Shown one piece after another: positions 27,255 to 41,053 of a stretch of DNA of 64,000 bases. Position 1 is the first letter of the stretch; each line of letters begins with the position of its first letter. This DNA is from Lanius collurio (taxonomy: Eukaryota; Chordata; Aves; Passeriformes; Laniidae), in assembly GCA_020086605.1 (NCBI GenBank), contig JACBWW010000018.1, forward strand, positions 18,070,052 through 18,134,051, in the 5' to 3' direction. The translations under genes were made by a program, and so were the position numbers. The notes beneath the pieces are model-generated. The model ran no database searches and was not told the DNA's origin. It worked only from the letters and a program-made list of their open reading frames with translations.

Positions 27255-27575
27255 CGTCCATTGGAGCCCCCGAAGGGTAAGCAGCAGGCAGCGAATAGTT
27301 TAACAAAGCAAACACCCGGGTGCTGCCAGGAGGAGACCGAAAATGCGGAGTTTCACCGCCGGCTCCAAACCCGTCCCCCGTTAATGTTACACTTGCCAAC
27401 AGCGACACCTGGTGGCGCCGCGCCGCTCCGTGCCGGCTCCCGCTCCCGCACGGAAATTCCCTCCTTCCCGAGGCAAAGCCCCGCGCATCCCGCTGGAACA
27501 CCCGCAGGAACAGCGCCTACAGCGACTTCTTCAGTCCCGTTTGGTATCTCACATTAAAGGGAACACGATGTCGCC
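27255..27575. promoter_or_regulatory. CpG-dense element, candidate promoter, enhancer or insulator
   Basis: About 30 CpG dinucleotides occur in roughly 320 bases, while CpG is rare in the flanking A+T-rich DNA. The densest part is 27,410-27,500, with GGCGCCGCGCCGCTCCG-type sequence. An inverted CCAAT box (ATTGG) is at 27,260-27,264, and a near-consensus CTCF site lies inside at 27,402-27,415. A GAAGG|GTAAGC splice-donor-like sequence occurs at 27,277 on the plus strand. I saw no TATA box at a sensible spacing and no recognisable coding frame. Open frames of 98-116 codons cross the element on the plus strand, but G+C-rich DNA has few stops, so they are weak evidence. Retained CpGs suggest the element is unmethylated in the germ line, as in promoters and some insulators. 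A short diverged G+C-rich repeat is the main alternative. Confidence 0.5.
27402..27415 (-). promoter_or_regulatory. Near-consensus CTCF binding site
   Basis: On the minus strand the sequence reads CCACCAGGTGTCGC. Against the published vertebrate CTCF core CCASYAGRKGGCRS it has a single mismatch, T for G at position 11. The flanks (GG before CCACC on the minus strand and TG after) also agree with the extended motif. The site sits inside the CpG-dense element, which is a common setting for CTCF. Its orientation would point a loop anchor leftward. Binding is inferred from the motif alone, and methylation of the CpG within the motif could alter it. Confidence 0.55.
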
Positions 27576-28056
27576 TGAGAGTGTATGAGATGTGTATACA
27601 GGCTTTGCAAACTGCAGCAGGGCTGGGCCTGCAAAGACCTCTTGGTTCTTTCTTCCGCTCCAAAAAATGAAACGTTGCATGCAGAAAGTTGGGACATGAG
27701 CTCAGTGCAAAATTTCTGCAACTGCACATAATTATTTTGGTCAACTACACTCGTGTAGAAAGCAGCTATGCACAGTAATAAAAATAGAATTATTTTGGTT
27801 TCTAGTAGTTGGAGATAATTGCATAATTATTGTTGCAATTTTAAAAATAAAATACATAATATCAAGAATACTCTTTTTACACTAGTATTTATCCACTAAA
27901 GTAGTTAAGGTGTATTATTTTCTTTTCATACTGTTTTTAACACACAGAGTTCCATGCTATGTATGGATCTTATGCAAATGCTCTTTGATTTCAAATGAGA
28001 CTTTGCATACTAAGGAGTCTATTTTCCCATCAATGCAGAAGAGATTTACGCACATA

Positions 28057-28080
28057 AGTCCCATTACCATTAATGGGACT
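28057..28080. repeat. 10-bp inverted repeat with 4-nt loop
   Basis: The arms AGTCCCATTA and TAATGGGACT are perfect complements around CCAT. The flanks carry a short imperfect direct repeat (CACATAAGTCCC before, CACATAAATCCC after). The pattern resembles the palindromic CCCATTGA..TCAATGGG segments common in old sauropsid interspersed repeats, so this may be the core of a decayed element. That link is an impression from memory. Confidence 0.9.
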
Positions 28081-28526
28081 CACCCACATAAATCCCCTGC
28101 ACATTGATAGACCCTTAGGATTTACATTGAAATGGGTCCTTTAGAGCCATTACAATGTCAACCTTTTGCCAGGATTTTGTGTATTAACAATACTAAGCAA
28201 TACGTGGCAATCTTAATGTGTAAAATCCTAGCAAAAGGCACAACACAGAATGATATGAACACAGCAAAAAAATTCTTACTCTTATGCTATGTAAAGATGA
28301 TCTCTAATGATTCTTTACCTGTCCATATTCCTATTGGCTGTTTTCTATCATTACTTTCCTTATTAAAAATCTTACCTCCTATTTTCCATGACTATCCTCT
28401 TTCTCCAACAAGCACTGCTCCAAATCTGTTCTAAAGCATCAGGGGAACAAAATGTTTCTATTTTTCAGCTGAACAACTTTCCTACCATCAACTTTTCTTT
28501 TATCTTGTTACAATTCCTTGGTTTCC

Positions 28527-28566
28527 TTTGTTGGTTTTTTTTTGTTGTTTTTTTTTCCTTTTTTTA
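28527..28566 (+). repeat. T-rich tract with three T runs
   Basis: T runs are separated by GTTG and CC. On the minus strand this would read as an A-rich tail, but no retrotransposon body is visible to its right. Confidence 0.85.
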
Positions 28567-29700
28567 ACTGGTAAGCCTATGTTATAAATGCAGTAGTATA
28601 AACTCAGTGGCTTAAGTGCAGCAAGTAAGAAAGAAAGAAGGATAAGCAGACTAAAACTGTATAGTAGCAGTAGTATATTTATTTGCATGCAGGGCAGAAT
28701 AACTCTGCAAACACACCACAATATCTGTCCCTCAAGGCTATGGCAAGAAAAGCAAGGTCACCTACAATCACACAGGTTGTTAAAAACAACCACATATCAC
28801 CAAACTAAGCTCAGATGCCTCCAAAAGAGCAACATTTATCATCTACACTCCCAGAAAAGCTTGAAACAGCTCTGTTTTTCCATACACACAAAGGCAGTTC
28901 AGCTCTTAATTTGGTGCCTAAATTTCCACATGAGTGCTGTGGTACTTAAAGAGAAATCAGAAACTAAAATATTTCTACAGAACTTGATCTACCAATAATT
29001 TAATTGCTGAGCAATCTACTTTACATAATGACAAGCTTACATGGCTGTTTGCCCACCCCTCATTCCCACTATCGCATGATCAAGAAGCAACAGGATATAC
29101 TTGATAAACAAGAATATTTATTTTACCTAAAAAAATAAAAATCTTAGGCTTGATTCTGTAATATTTAGCCTTAAAATTATATATAAAAATGTATTTGTGG
29201 AGTTGGATTATACTGCTACTATTTTATCATTCAGCAGACCCTAAAAGCACTGAATTGCTAAGTGACAGACAGAAGGACAACTACATCATAAACAGGACAA
29301 CCAAGTCACTTCAATCCTGAAAGACTCTCTCAAGTACTAGATAGAAACTCCTACTTGCAGTTATGCAAAACTTAACATCCAGGTAACAGGCTGCCACTGG
29401 TTTTGGAAATGTACAATCCCATAAGAAGATGAAAATGGTGAAGCAAACAATAAGTATTTCACATTAATAAAGCAAAAACTTCTCATTTTACAGGCAGGGA
29501 TGTTCAGGTCAGAGCCACGCTCTGGGTGACCAGCAGCACTTCCAGCACCCGGCATCAGCCGCTGCCTCCTGACACTTATGGATACATCACCACTGCAAAG
29601 CAATAAACATTGAAAGGGCTCCTGCCACTATTTCATAAAGAAAATTGTTTTACATTGTAAGTTTATGACCTGTCTTCCACATTATACAAAAAAATGTAAG

Positions 29701-29727
29701 TAAATAAATAAATAAATAGAGAGAGGG
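29701..29727 (+). repeat. (TAAA)n followed by (GA)n
   Basis: Four TAAA units run directly into GAGAGAGGG, giving a compound microsatellite. Confidence 0.9.
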
Positions 29728-32700
29728 AGCACAAGAGAGCGCACGTAAAATACCGGATAAGTAACCATGGTGATTCCTGATCTCACACACAGGACAGACT
29801 ATCTACATTGTTTGTGACCTTATTCTACTCCACACATGAGGGAAGACTCCACTGGCTTCAGCATCAGGACTAGGATATGTCGTGATTCTCACAACATCAG
29901 GCTCTTAGGACCAGATCTCTAAAGTTAAGCATATATTTAAGAAAATGAGAGTTAAGCAGGCAGATATTTTTGTGAATTTGAGTCTTAGTGAACCAAACTA
30001 AACAACAACAATAAAATCCCAGATAAAACCACACCACAACCAGGTACTATAGTCCAGTTGCACAAAACAACCAAACCACTGAGAGGATTTACATATAATT
30101 TAAAAGCCATACAATGAAAACCCGCAGAAGAATTGCCAGCATTTTTTCCCAAAACTTGGCAAATTATCCCTTATTTCTCACAAATCAAATCAGGGCAGAC
30201 CTTTCCTTATTCTACAGCAGGCCTATTAGGATCCTGCCTAAATAACTCTGTTTTAGATCTCCATGATAGTCAAATGGCATGTTCAGAGTGACTAACATAC
30301 CTACAGATCAGTCTCTGTACTTGTGATGGAGCTCAAGAGACCCTCTTCCCCTTTCATTTTAAGAGAAAACACAAGATGGTGCTAGAGGAGGTAATGCTCC
30401 TTTTAATGCTGCATTTCCACCATTAGAGCCCTGTCCAGATTTTGTAAAAGTAGTCATCATTTATTAGAGGAGGTTTACACTCTCACATCCCAGATGAAGG
30501 GTCTGTAATCACCTGGTAATGTGCCAGCTGGCAGTACAACCCTTTTAAATTTAAATTGCTCTATTTTGCAAACATATCATGATACAGCAAATGGAAAATG
30601 TTCTCATGGAAGTAGAAAGCCTGAGTATGGGAGGGGCAGATCAGGTCCTGAACCTCAAATGAGAGTTTACTTGCTGACTGAATACAGCAGGAACAGGACA
30701 GGTCAGAACTGATTTCCAGCACTTAACTCAGTTGTTCTACATCATAGCTCAACTAGCCCACAAATAAAAAAAAAACCTCAATGGAAATAAAAATGCAGGT
30801 TATAATATGTTGTTCTTGCTTTTGCCAAGCAGCTCTGCTTGTGTAAGAAAAACACATAATTGACACCGTCCAATGGTCATGCTTCAACAGAGCTCTGCAC
30901 AAACTCCTAACAGACCTTTACTCGCAGACATTTGGGGTTTGGAGTTCAGAAACCCATAGTAAATCTTCTATTCATTAATGTCTGCTCACCTTCCTGCCCA
31001 CAAACAGCCCAGTTTTTCCCTTTCCCAATTAACTGCCTTCACCCAGCCCTGGGAACAAAATAATTTTTCCCATAGTTGGATCGATCCCTCCTGGAGCTGC
31101 ATGAAAACTGCAGGTTCAGTCCTCAGGCCACTTCTTCCTCTTGGTACTGACTCAAGCACAGGGAGAGAGAGAAGGCAGAGAGGACAGAGACCAGCTTGGA
31201 GCTGAAGAAGGGGGCAGCCACCCTGAACTATCAGATTTCTTCTGTTCTCTCCTTCCTTTGCAAGTGGGTTCAATCCCTGCTTCCTTAGGGGGAAGTACAG
31301 GAGTCTTGCCAACAGGCCTGAAGAGCTGCAACACTCAAGGAAAAAGTACCCAAAAGTACTCCTTTGGCTAATTAAGGTTAAAGTGTGCATCACTACCAGT
31401 CTGAAATCTTCAACCTCTGCTCAAAGCAGATTAATGAGAAGAATTTGAGAGTTAACAGAACAGGTCCCAGTGGCTAAAATGACATTGCTCAGGTTCAATT
31501 GTTATCACTCATGATAGGATCTCTTGTAATCAGCTGCTCTGTAGCCAGCTTCATCTGTCTCTAATGACTGTGTAACAGCAGTAATGTACATCTCTGCTGG
31601 TTTATTTTTTGTATTTTTGCCACAAAGCAACCTTGCTGTGATGACACAGCAACTATATTTAGTTCCTGCTCTGTACTAAAGTATAATGCTCAGGTAAAAG
31701 TTTTTACCCTCTCTGTCATTGTGTAATCTATATATAAACCTTAAAATACAGTTTCTTGCCAAAAGGCAGGAGGTGGTGATATTTCTGTAGCTATAGATAG
31801 TAGTTACCACGTACTCAGAATTACACTTGCATTAAAAAAATGACACACATTAGTGTTGCATAGTGAACTTCTATGATTTACATGTCATTCTTAATTTTAC
31901 TAGTCAAAATACATTTTTAGCTATTGTTCCTCAACAAAAAAAATGTACGTTGCTAATTCTAAGGTTGTGACGTGAAGTGACAGAAGCCAGAAAAATTCAA
32001 AGTTACATCTGACACTGCATCCTTTACTCACACCACTGGGTTAAGACAAGACAATGGCTGTCTACAGTTCCAGGTTCCCAGGCATTGTTAAATAGGTATC
32101 ATAACCTTCACCTTCATTTAAAAAGCACCTCTCTTCTTCTTTCCTTAAAAAAGAGATTTTAAAAGTGGTTTTGTTCCTTGATACAATTTGTAAAACATTG
32201 AAGAAATGGAAGAATAAGCAATAGATATTACTTTAAGATTGAGATATTTTATATATAATTTTAGATGCATATTGCACCACCTTAATGATATACCAGGTGC
32301 AATTCTGCAGAAAATCCAGGCTTCCTGTTTCTTCCCAGTTCTTTATGTTTTTGTGACATACAACAAGTGGGACTCAGCAACCCCAAACTGCACAGTCAGA
32401 AAAGGCTTTCCAGTACCTCACAGGGAGCCTGAGATGGGCTCTCCATGGAAGACAGAGGAAGACTGGATCAGAATTTAGTGCTGGGAGACTGAGTTGAATT
32501 CACCACTCTCCTCAGATGATTTGTGGTACATCAAGAAAAGCCCCCTGTTTCCACATCCAAGGACCCCACAATAAAATGGGAAGGTTGGGCACTGCAGGTA
32601 TAGGCACAGATAGTGAGATGCCCACATGAGACAGTATGGGGAACTAGGTAGGAACAAACACACCTAGAATAAAGTGCCTGGCTGTGGAAAAGTACTGTTC

Positions 32701-35700
32701 AGTTTTATACCCTGCTGTATCTAAAATCTTGAACATTTATACAACACTATTATCCATAAGTTTTAAGTATTTGTGAAATTATTTATTTATCATCAAAATA
32801 CTACCAGTATGAGACTAGATATCAGTGGAGAACAGATAAATGAAGTAAGTTGCCCATGGCCATTAAAATTTCTGTGGCAGAACAAAAGAAATTGAAGCAA
32901 TTTCTGCCTCTTTTGGCCTTCTCACATGAGGACTGCAGCTGCTAAGAATGCAAAAATGGAAAAAATTCATGACTTTTAATGAGGGTCTTTGATTATATTA
33001 CAAATTTGGTCAAAAGCAGTACAGGAATAACCTAATGAAATTTCAAGCACACACACAGGGGGCTGACAGAACCAAAGTTCCCTAACACACTGTAATCTTT
33101 CCTTTCACAAGCAATCCAGTACCCCCAGCAAGTATTTGCCATCTACAGTTATTATGTCAGTATAATACACATAACAGACTGTAAGTTTGGAATCCATCAA
33201 TGTATTTTACTGCATTAATATCTCCCAACTTTTACACAATATCCCTTTAAAATTACTATGTCTAGCTCTTTATTTTAATGGTATGATGTGACAGATCTTA
33301 AGGAATCTGTTCCAACCCAGTAACTCCTACTTTCACTCCCACCCAAACATTCAATCTGTACTACTTTTCATTTTATAACTCCTCTCTTTCATTTATCTGT
33401 AATAGGCTGAATTTACATGGCAAGTTCCTGAAAGCCAGCAAAAAAAAGATGTGTATTCTGTTTTAAATCAAATACATTTTAACATCACTCTGCTGCAAAA
33501 CCATTCAGGGTTTACAATGACTCAACAATTTCCTGTATCCACTTTTGTATGCTATCAATCTCCCCATACATTCTCTTGCATATGGAGGTTATGCTTTGTC
33601 TGTAAACTGAGACAAATAACTTGACTGAAAAAAAATGCTCAAGAGAACTTTTATTTTGCAACATTTTAAAGCTGAAATTCTTCAAGAAATTTATACAAAA
33701 CCAAAATGACACTTCAGATTCTTATTCCAGATTGCAGTTTCTGTTGCTTATTTTAAATTTTCCCTGCTTCAAATACCACAACACTTCCCAGACATTATGT
33801 AGTCAGTAATCTGCATACTCGTTCTACCAAATAGTTTTCAAATATCCCTTTAGTCCATGTTGGCTGCCCACACTGATTTGCTGCTTCTGACTTGCACTGA
33901 AAGCATAATGCACAAGAAAATTCACACCTACCTGGCCTGATGGACACCAGAGAGACTGCACTGCAAAGCTTCAATGAGAAAAGCCTCAGAGATGTTCAAG
34001 CAGAGGAAACAGGAGGCATTAGAGCACAAGAGCTGGTAGAACAGCCAGAGCTCTCTCATGGACTTGCTTCCTTGTACTGTAAAAGGGCATTTTTTGCACA
34101 AGGACAGGGGTTATGTGTTCTGAATGCATACATTGATGAAATTCAACCACCTTCAGGTTTCTGACTCAAGAGATATCGTCATCCATGGTCAGACCTATCA
34201 ACAACACAATCATGATGGAACTTAGTCTAATATTCTGAGTCCACTACTTTTTATTTTTGAAACAAAGAACGATGAGAATTCTTATCATGCATCTTGTGAA
34301 CCACAGAATGGGCAACAATGATCACTTCACACGGCAAACTTACACCCTAGAAGCAGACAAATATTTCCAGAGCTCTTCACACAGCTGTACCACCTCCCAT
34401 TAGATTCAGAAGTGTTTTACTGACAGTACAGGATTAAGTTCATGGATCTGCAAGGTTAAGTTAGGAAAATAGTGCCACATTATAACTAGCACATTTCCAC
34501 AACACTCAGAAGACTTGCATTGCCTGATAAAAAACCTTTAGTTTGGTATTGCCTGTGAATCTAGACTTCCTTAATCTCCTAAATCAAAATGGGACCTTTG
34601 ATTGTAAGGTTATCACTCAGGCATTATTTTTATGGTACATTATTTCTATGCACACACACAAGGCTAGCATAAAAATACCGTTCTGCTTTCACAGATAAAA
34701 AGGCACAGAGGAACCTAGAATCTCCAGTTGAGAACTGAGTCTCTACTGTGTATATAAACAGACACCAAAAGTCATCAGTCAGTGTCCTAGAAAGCTCTCA
34801 GATATACACTGCAGGAAAGAAAGACAGGACAGTGCAGAAAAGGGATATAAAAAAAATGAACAAAGTTAAAAAAATCAAAAGGATGTATTCTTGGTACATC
34901 ATAACATTCTTCAGTTTGACATAAAAGGAACAACGAACATGCCTATGAACCCTTGGTCTAGAACTTCGATGATTTCAGTCAAATTCTACCCCCTAACATT
35001 TAATAAAGATTATTGCAAACAGGAATCTAAGATGTAGTTACGTACATAAAATATATAATGTGCATAAAATGCAAAATGAGCATGACATGTTATGATCTCC
35101 AAACTAGTTGTGGGGTTTTTGTCTAAAAAGGCTTATCTGACACAGAAACAGAGAAAGGACTTCACAGCACCAAAGTGCTTCCCTTTAATTTAACAGATAT
35201 TACATGTCCCAAGCTCCAAAAATGCTTTTTCTTTGATTAGCTGAAACTGACTGTAGAATTAGTAAAATTCAGCCATAGCTATCTCAAGCATTAAGGCAGA
35301 AAATTAGCAGTGGGTGCACTCTGTTTTGGAGGGGCTCCACTGCCTTATGCACAGTCAAGAAGTTTGTTGGATGAAGAGGCTACTGAAGCTCCAGGAAGAT
35401 GCTGCCACTCTAAAGGACTTTTCCTGCTGCCTCTCGAAGCACCTGGCTCCTGTTACACAGTGCTAAGAAACGACTACAAATCATTTGCACCACAAAAAAC
35501 TCCTGCCATTTTTAACAGAAACATCTTGCAATCTACCACAGACTGTCCTTGTGACATGGATGTGATAAAGCAACAGCACTTGGGGTCTCTCTGCATGTAA
35601 CTCACTACCAACCAAAATTAACAACTTTGATTTAAATCACTTTCTTTCCAAACAAGAAGAGTAAGAATTTGAAAATACTTTTTAATAATCCTTCAGACAC

Positions 35701-36523
35701 CAGAGCTGGGACTGCCCAGAAGATGGCGTGGGCAGAGGTACCACTGTGGCTTCTCTGCACATCATGGCACAGGGAATGACTCTCTCTGGAGCCTTAGGGT
35801 ATCCCTGTGAGCGGGATACTCACTGGAAGACTGAAGAATGAGTGACATCCAACAAAACACAGTGTTTTGTATGGCTGTTCTGAGTATCCCACCTTTTGCA
35901 GACTGACTGCAACAAAAATATTTTACACAGAGTTCTGGTTTTAAGATGGAAGCGATACTCTCCAATTAAAATCAGAAATACCATCTTCAGGGCTACAAGC
36001 ACTTGATGCTGCCAAGGACACCCCTCAGCATTAACACAATGTAAATAAATGCACAGCTTCCACTCCCCAAATCAGTTAGAAGGGATCACAGTGGAAATCT
36101 CTGAGGTGAAAAGCAGTCTAGCAGTATGAAAGCCTTGCAGTAAACAATACTTTTACATCTGAACCCTGTTTCTGATCAAGTTTTTCAGAGGGTGGTTATA
36201 AGGCACCTTTCTCCTATAGTTCTGCTCTCATCTTGCAGCTTTCTAGGTCTGAGGACAAATTGTAAGTAGAGAACAATTTCATGTTGCTGCTGGTGTGCCC
36301 TTAAAAACAGTGTCCTTGAAGAAGTTGAAGCCACAGATATTCATCTGGGTGTCTCCCAGGTTTGCTTTATTAACCAGGAAAATAAAAAGACTACAACCCA
36401 CAGTCCCATTGTGCCACAGATTTTATGATCTTTAAATAAAAAATAACAGGCAAATAGTGAATGGTCAACTTAAAAATGTCTTCCCTACGCAACAAAACTA
36501 CAACAACAGTGTTGTAACCTTCT

Positions 36524-36540
36524 CCCCCCACCCCCACCCC
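36524..36540 (-). other. C-run cluster (G-rich on the minus strand)
   Basis: The plus strand reads C6-A-C5-A-C4. On the minus strand this gives three long G runs with single-base spacers, which could form a two-tetrad G-quadruplex if the longest run splits. It is isolated from any supported gene. Confidence 0.6.
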
Positions 36541-39500
36541 AGCTGGCAGGGAAGATAAAATATTAAACCAAGCACTGCTGTTGTGGGCAATGGCCATATT
36601 ACTGCACTTACTGTCTACAATTCCAGCACTCTGTCCCTCAGAGATTTTGTTTCACTCAAACCAAAGGAAAAAACATGGCAGAAAGTATTTTAAAGCAGTT
36701 TATCCAGACCTCACTACTCTACAGGATGGCAATGTATCCTAAGAAATTTGCAAATAAAAAGATAGTTTTAAAGATGAGTTTGATGAAAAGTTTTTTATCT
36801 CTAGTCTTGCATATTCTTAGTGCCTGGGTGGATTACAATGTGTTACATAAAGTAATTCATTGGACTATTTTGTAGAGAGAAATACTCCCCAAGAACACCT
36901 CCTGCTGTATCACCCTTCATACAACATGAAATGTTTGCTACAATCAGGTCTGACCATATGACTAAAGGGATTGCCCTTGTAAGTGCTCAAAATAACATCA
37001 AGAAGTTTCTGAGGTATGTTGCAGGTGTTCTATAAATCCACAGGAAAAAGCTGTTTAAAACACCCCACAAAAGATCACACAACCCCCACCTAAAACACAC
37101 TTTATCACATAGTTCATGCTAAAAAGCAAATTTTGTATTCATTATAGACCTGACTACACCAAACTCCCAATGTATTGAGAGTGCCCTCAGCACAACAGTT
37201 CTAAGTGATCACAGAAGTATCTATAACTGTACTTAAATGCATTGGTCCTGCTGTCCCACCCCGAAGTCACCATCAGAATTTTGGCAGCACCCTGAGATGT
37301 TTAGGGATGGAGTTCATGGACTAAAAGGGACCACTGTGCACACACTACTTTACTTTTCCGAGCTCAGCAGTGCTACAACACCACCAGCCCACCCAGCCGG
37401 GGTCCCTGAGCAGCGGCAGCAGAAAGAGCTGACCCAGGATCGGCCAGCAGTGCTGCAGCCATACCCTGGTCTGCTCATCAGTGCCCGAGGGGGAAATCTC
37501 ACTTTCAGTGGTTCAGAGGAGCAGCTCTCATTTCTTTTAAGCTCACCACACTGTGTGGGAACAACAGTGAGAAAAATCAACCTTGAAAAACTGCCATTTT
37601 TAGGGTAGTATGAACAGAGACCTCTGCTTCAATAGAATGCAGCAATCAGCCCTGGGACCATCAATCTAAAAGGTGGTCAGGACCCTGAGGAGAAGACTTG
37701 GGCACAGGGACATGGAAGGGTTAATGCTCTTTCCTTATCTCAACAACATCCACCACTCTTAGAATTTTTCTTCTCTCTTCTTTAACACTCTATACATATT
37801 CCAATTCCCACATATTTCTGTATCCTTTTTCTCCTTTATCTCTCTTTAAGGGACTCCCTCTAGATGTGACACTCCCTAAAGCTGCATTTTCTTGCGATCT
37901 TTATGAGAGCCCCATTCTCATAAGCTGCTACGTATATTCACTAAGGCTGAGTTCACTTTTAGTTTTCAGGGACAAAAATTTATCTGGAAAGAAAAGTGTT
38001 TCTTGCAGGCAATGCAGAACCCTAGTGGGCACATGAGACCCAGGAACTACTGTCCTTTGTCCCCACCTCTTGCTGTTTAAGATTATAAAAAAAGGCCACT
38101 GAAAAGTTCATTCAAAATCTTTTCCCATCACAGTCCAACTCAGTCTGGTTAAACACCCAAACCATCTGATTAAACATCTTAGGTTTGGGCAGTAGAATTA
38201 TTGATTATATTCAGCAGTTGTATCAATAGACAGAGCAGCTCAGCCATGGTGCTGCTAACCTGTCACAGTGTACATTTCCTTGCTCAGTTTATGCTGCACT
38301 GGATTATGTTCTCTAACAGAGAAAGTACTGTTAACTCATTAGATAACTTCAGTCCCCCATTTTATTGTGTCATTACTGTAAACTCTTCTCCAGGATTCAA
38401 ATCAAAGACTATACAAATTATGCATATAAATTAAGTGTATATTTACATACATTCTCAAAAAAAGTAGCATTCTTTTGTTGCTATGAATCTCTCCTGCAAC
38501 AAAACCTTCCCAACAGATGATTAAATGATGGAAGACATTTATTTAAAAAAAAATACTCCAAGTAATTTATTATGCTAATTCCTCATACTCTAATGCAAAA
38601 CGTGCTTGAGCTTGAAAAGTTCAAGCAGAAAACTTGGCAGCTCAAAATGAGGCACAGCTGAAGATACTCCTGTAAGATCCAACCCATGTTTAAGAGCCTT
38701 ACAGTGGTTTACAAACCTCAGCTACAAATGGAGTGTTGTCACTGAGTGTAACTCCATCTAGGGAAAAGTTTAGAGAGTATCCACAAATATAGATAAATAG
38801 TAGGGGGCAAAGTCAGAGCTCCACTCAACCCTCTCACCCCAATTCAAGCCATTTGTACTACTTACAGAGCTCATGAGAGAGAGAAAATTAGATCAAGAAA
38901 AATCTATGTTCTCTATGTCCCATATAATTCTGAATATTTTTATTTTGATAGGTCACAAAATTTCTTGAGCAGGCTGGTGCTGCACTGTGGTAAGAAAGTA
39001 GTAAGAAGACAAGCTTTGATACATGAGGGACCCTATCTAGCTTTGTTATTGCTTCATTTGTTAAATAATCAATTAAAACTCATTAGGTTTGACAAAGTCT
39101 CTAATGAAGGCTATGTCTGAAAGTTTAAGAAGGTATCAGGGAGAAAGGACAGAAAACAAAATATGGATAATTATCATTTTTAAATGGGGGAGAGAAGGAG
39201 ACAATTATTTAACCAAAAGAAGTGCTCTATGATATTGGAATGCCAGCCTGGGAAAGCACAGATTCTTCCATTATCTAAATGACACGATCCAAACAAAGTC
39301 AGCCACTTGTGTCTTTGTTTCCCCACTCAGCACTAGGAAAGTTTCCCATTGAGGCACTGTATCCTGTATTTCTCAGGGTAGAAAGTCTGAAGTTCTGCTA
39401 AAAATATCACAGAGCAGAACCATTAAAAAAGTTCACAAATTTGTTCATCAATGATAAATATATGAAAAAAATGGTAGACAATTACAAAATATGCAGCAGT

Positions 39501-41032
39501 GATAGCTCCAGAAAAAAAAGTTTTTTGGAAATTTTCCATGTTTGCTGTTTTATAAGTCAGTCATTAGGAGGCAGCAAATGGCTCAAAACCATGTGAGAAA
39601 ACAAATCCTGAAGGAAATTGAAAGTGAATAGAATGGTAAGAACTAGAAGTGGGAAATTAATTCAGCTGCAAAAGTAACTTTTTGATATTTTCCATTTCAA
39701 TCAGAAGTCAGGTTATGTAGAAGAAAATACTTTGTAGGCTGTTTGTTAAATAATTTGGCATCTCATTAATGGAAACCACACTCAAACTTTATAAGGTTGA
39801 TTTGGGATTTTTGGAAGTGTAAATAAACAACAGACTTATCTCAGCCTGCTTTGCTGTAATCTGCTTTTTAAGTGAATAGCACAACACTGTCCACACATAT
39901 GCATAAGGAACACAAAACAAATCATGTCTCATTGCATTTCATCTGAAACAAACAGCTCATAACTGAAAGTACAGAGTTCTGTTATTTACATTATTTACAA
40001 GCTTTGCCTTTCAAAGAAAAATTTAAAAGCCACTGTGGTTTTACCAGTGCTTCATTAGCAACAATAATCAGATCTTAGTCAGTAACATTCATACCTCTCT
40101 CTTCCTACCAGAACCCAGCACAAGTCAAGGTAAAAATAACATGAGAAGCTTTCTTAAAAATAAAAATAAACCCCAGAGTTTCTGCTATGAGTGTCGACAT
40201 TTCTATAAAATTGCCGGTCATATTTTATATTGTGCAGCCAGGAAACTGTTTTTAAATGCATTTATATCCTGAATCAAAACAGAATTGGAAAGAGAGAAAC
40301 ATTTTATATTCTAAGCAAGCCTGTAAACAAGAAAAGATTAAAATATGGGCTAGGCTTGCTCACATCATTACATATGACATCTAAATTAATGTTTATTTCA
40401 CAAGCTGTTTTATCTTCAACACAGGACAATGCACTTATCTCTATCTCACTAAACAGTTATAGTAAGTAGCAGAGATGATAAGCATTAAACCACATCAATA
40501 TTTCTCATTAATAGATTCATACAGCTGTATAGCATTCTTAAAAAACTGAATTTGCAATTAATCAAACATTCTCAGCTTTTTCATATTAATCATAAAATAC
40601 AAATAATAAAAACAAGGCACAAACTTACTATTTGTTAGGTGTTCACACTGTCCTGTGGTTTGAGTCAGTGGGAAATAATTACCCCTAGGAAATCTGGTAA
40701 GCAGAAATACAATAAAAATAAATATTAGCATGCCAAAAAGAATAAATTCAGCTTTCCTGCAAGTATTTTTCTTCATAATACTTCACAGGCAAGGTTAAAA
40801 AAAAAAAGGAAAAAGAACCACAAAAAGCAAAGTTGAAAAATATATATACACATTTAAAACATAGTCCAGCAGTGTTCAAGGATCCTTGCCTCTCAAACTT
40901 TAAAGCAGCACAGACAAATGTTGAGATGCCTATAATAGAACAAAAATCCAAGTTCTCAATCACTAGTTACGCAGTATGTGTCAGTAAGGAAGACAATTTC
41001 CAAAATAATGATTAATGTATTATCCAGATTTT

Positions 41033-41053
41033 TTCCTCTCTCTCTCTCTCTTT
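41033..41053 (+). repeat. (CT)n tract
   Basis: About eight CT units are embedded in a T/C-rich stretch. It precedes no good AG acceptor at the right spacing, so I read it as a simple repeat. Confidence 0.88.

Noticed and set aside
27261..27670. Overlapping 98- and 116-codon plus-strand frames and a 99-codon minus-strand frame
   Set aside because: They coincide with the CpG-dense element, where stops are rare because of composition. No domain or plausible start context was found.
31715..31740. TATATATAAA that could be read as a TATA box
   Set aside because: No initiator, CpG enrichment or downstream coding exon accompanies it, and such words are common in this composition.
37237..37608. 123-codon plus-strand frame
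   Set aside because: G+C-richer local composition explains its length. No family match and no clear splice sites.
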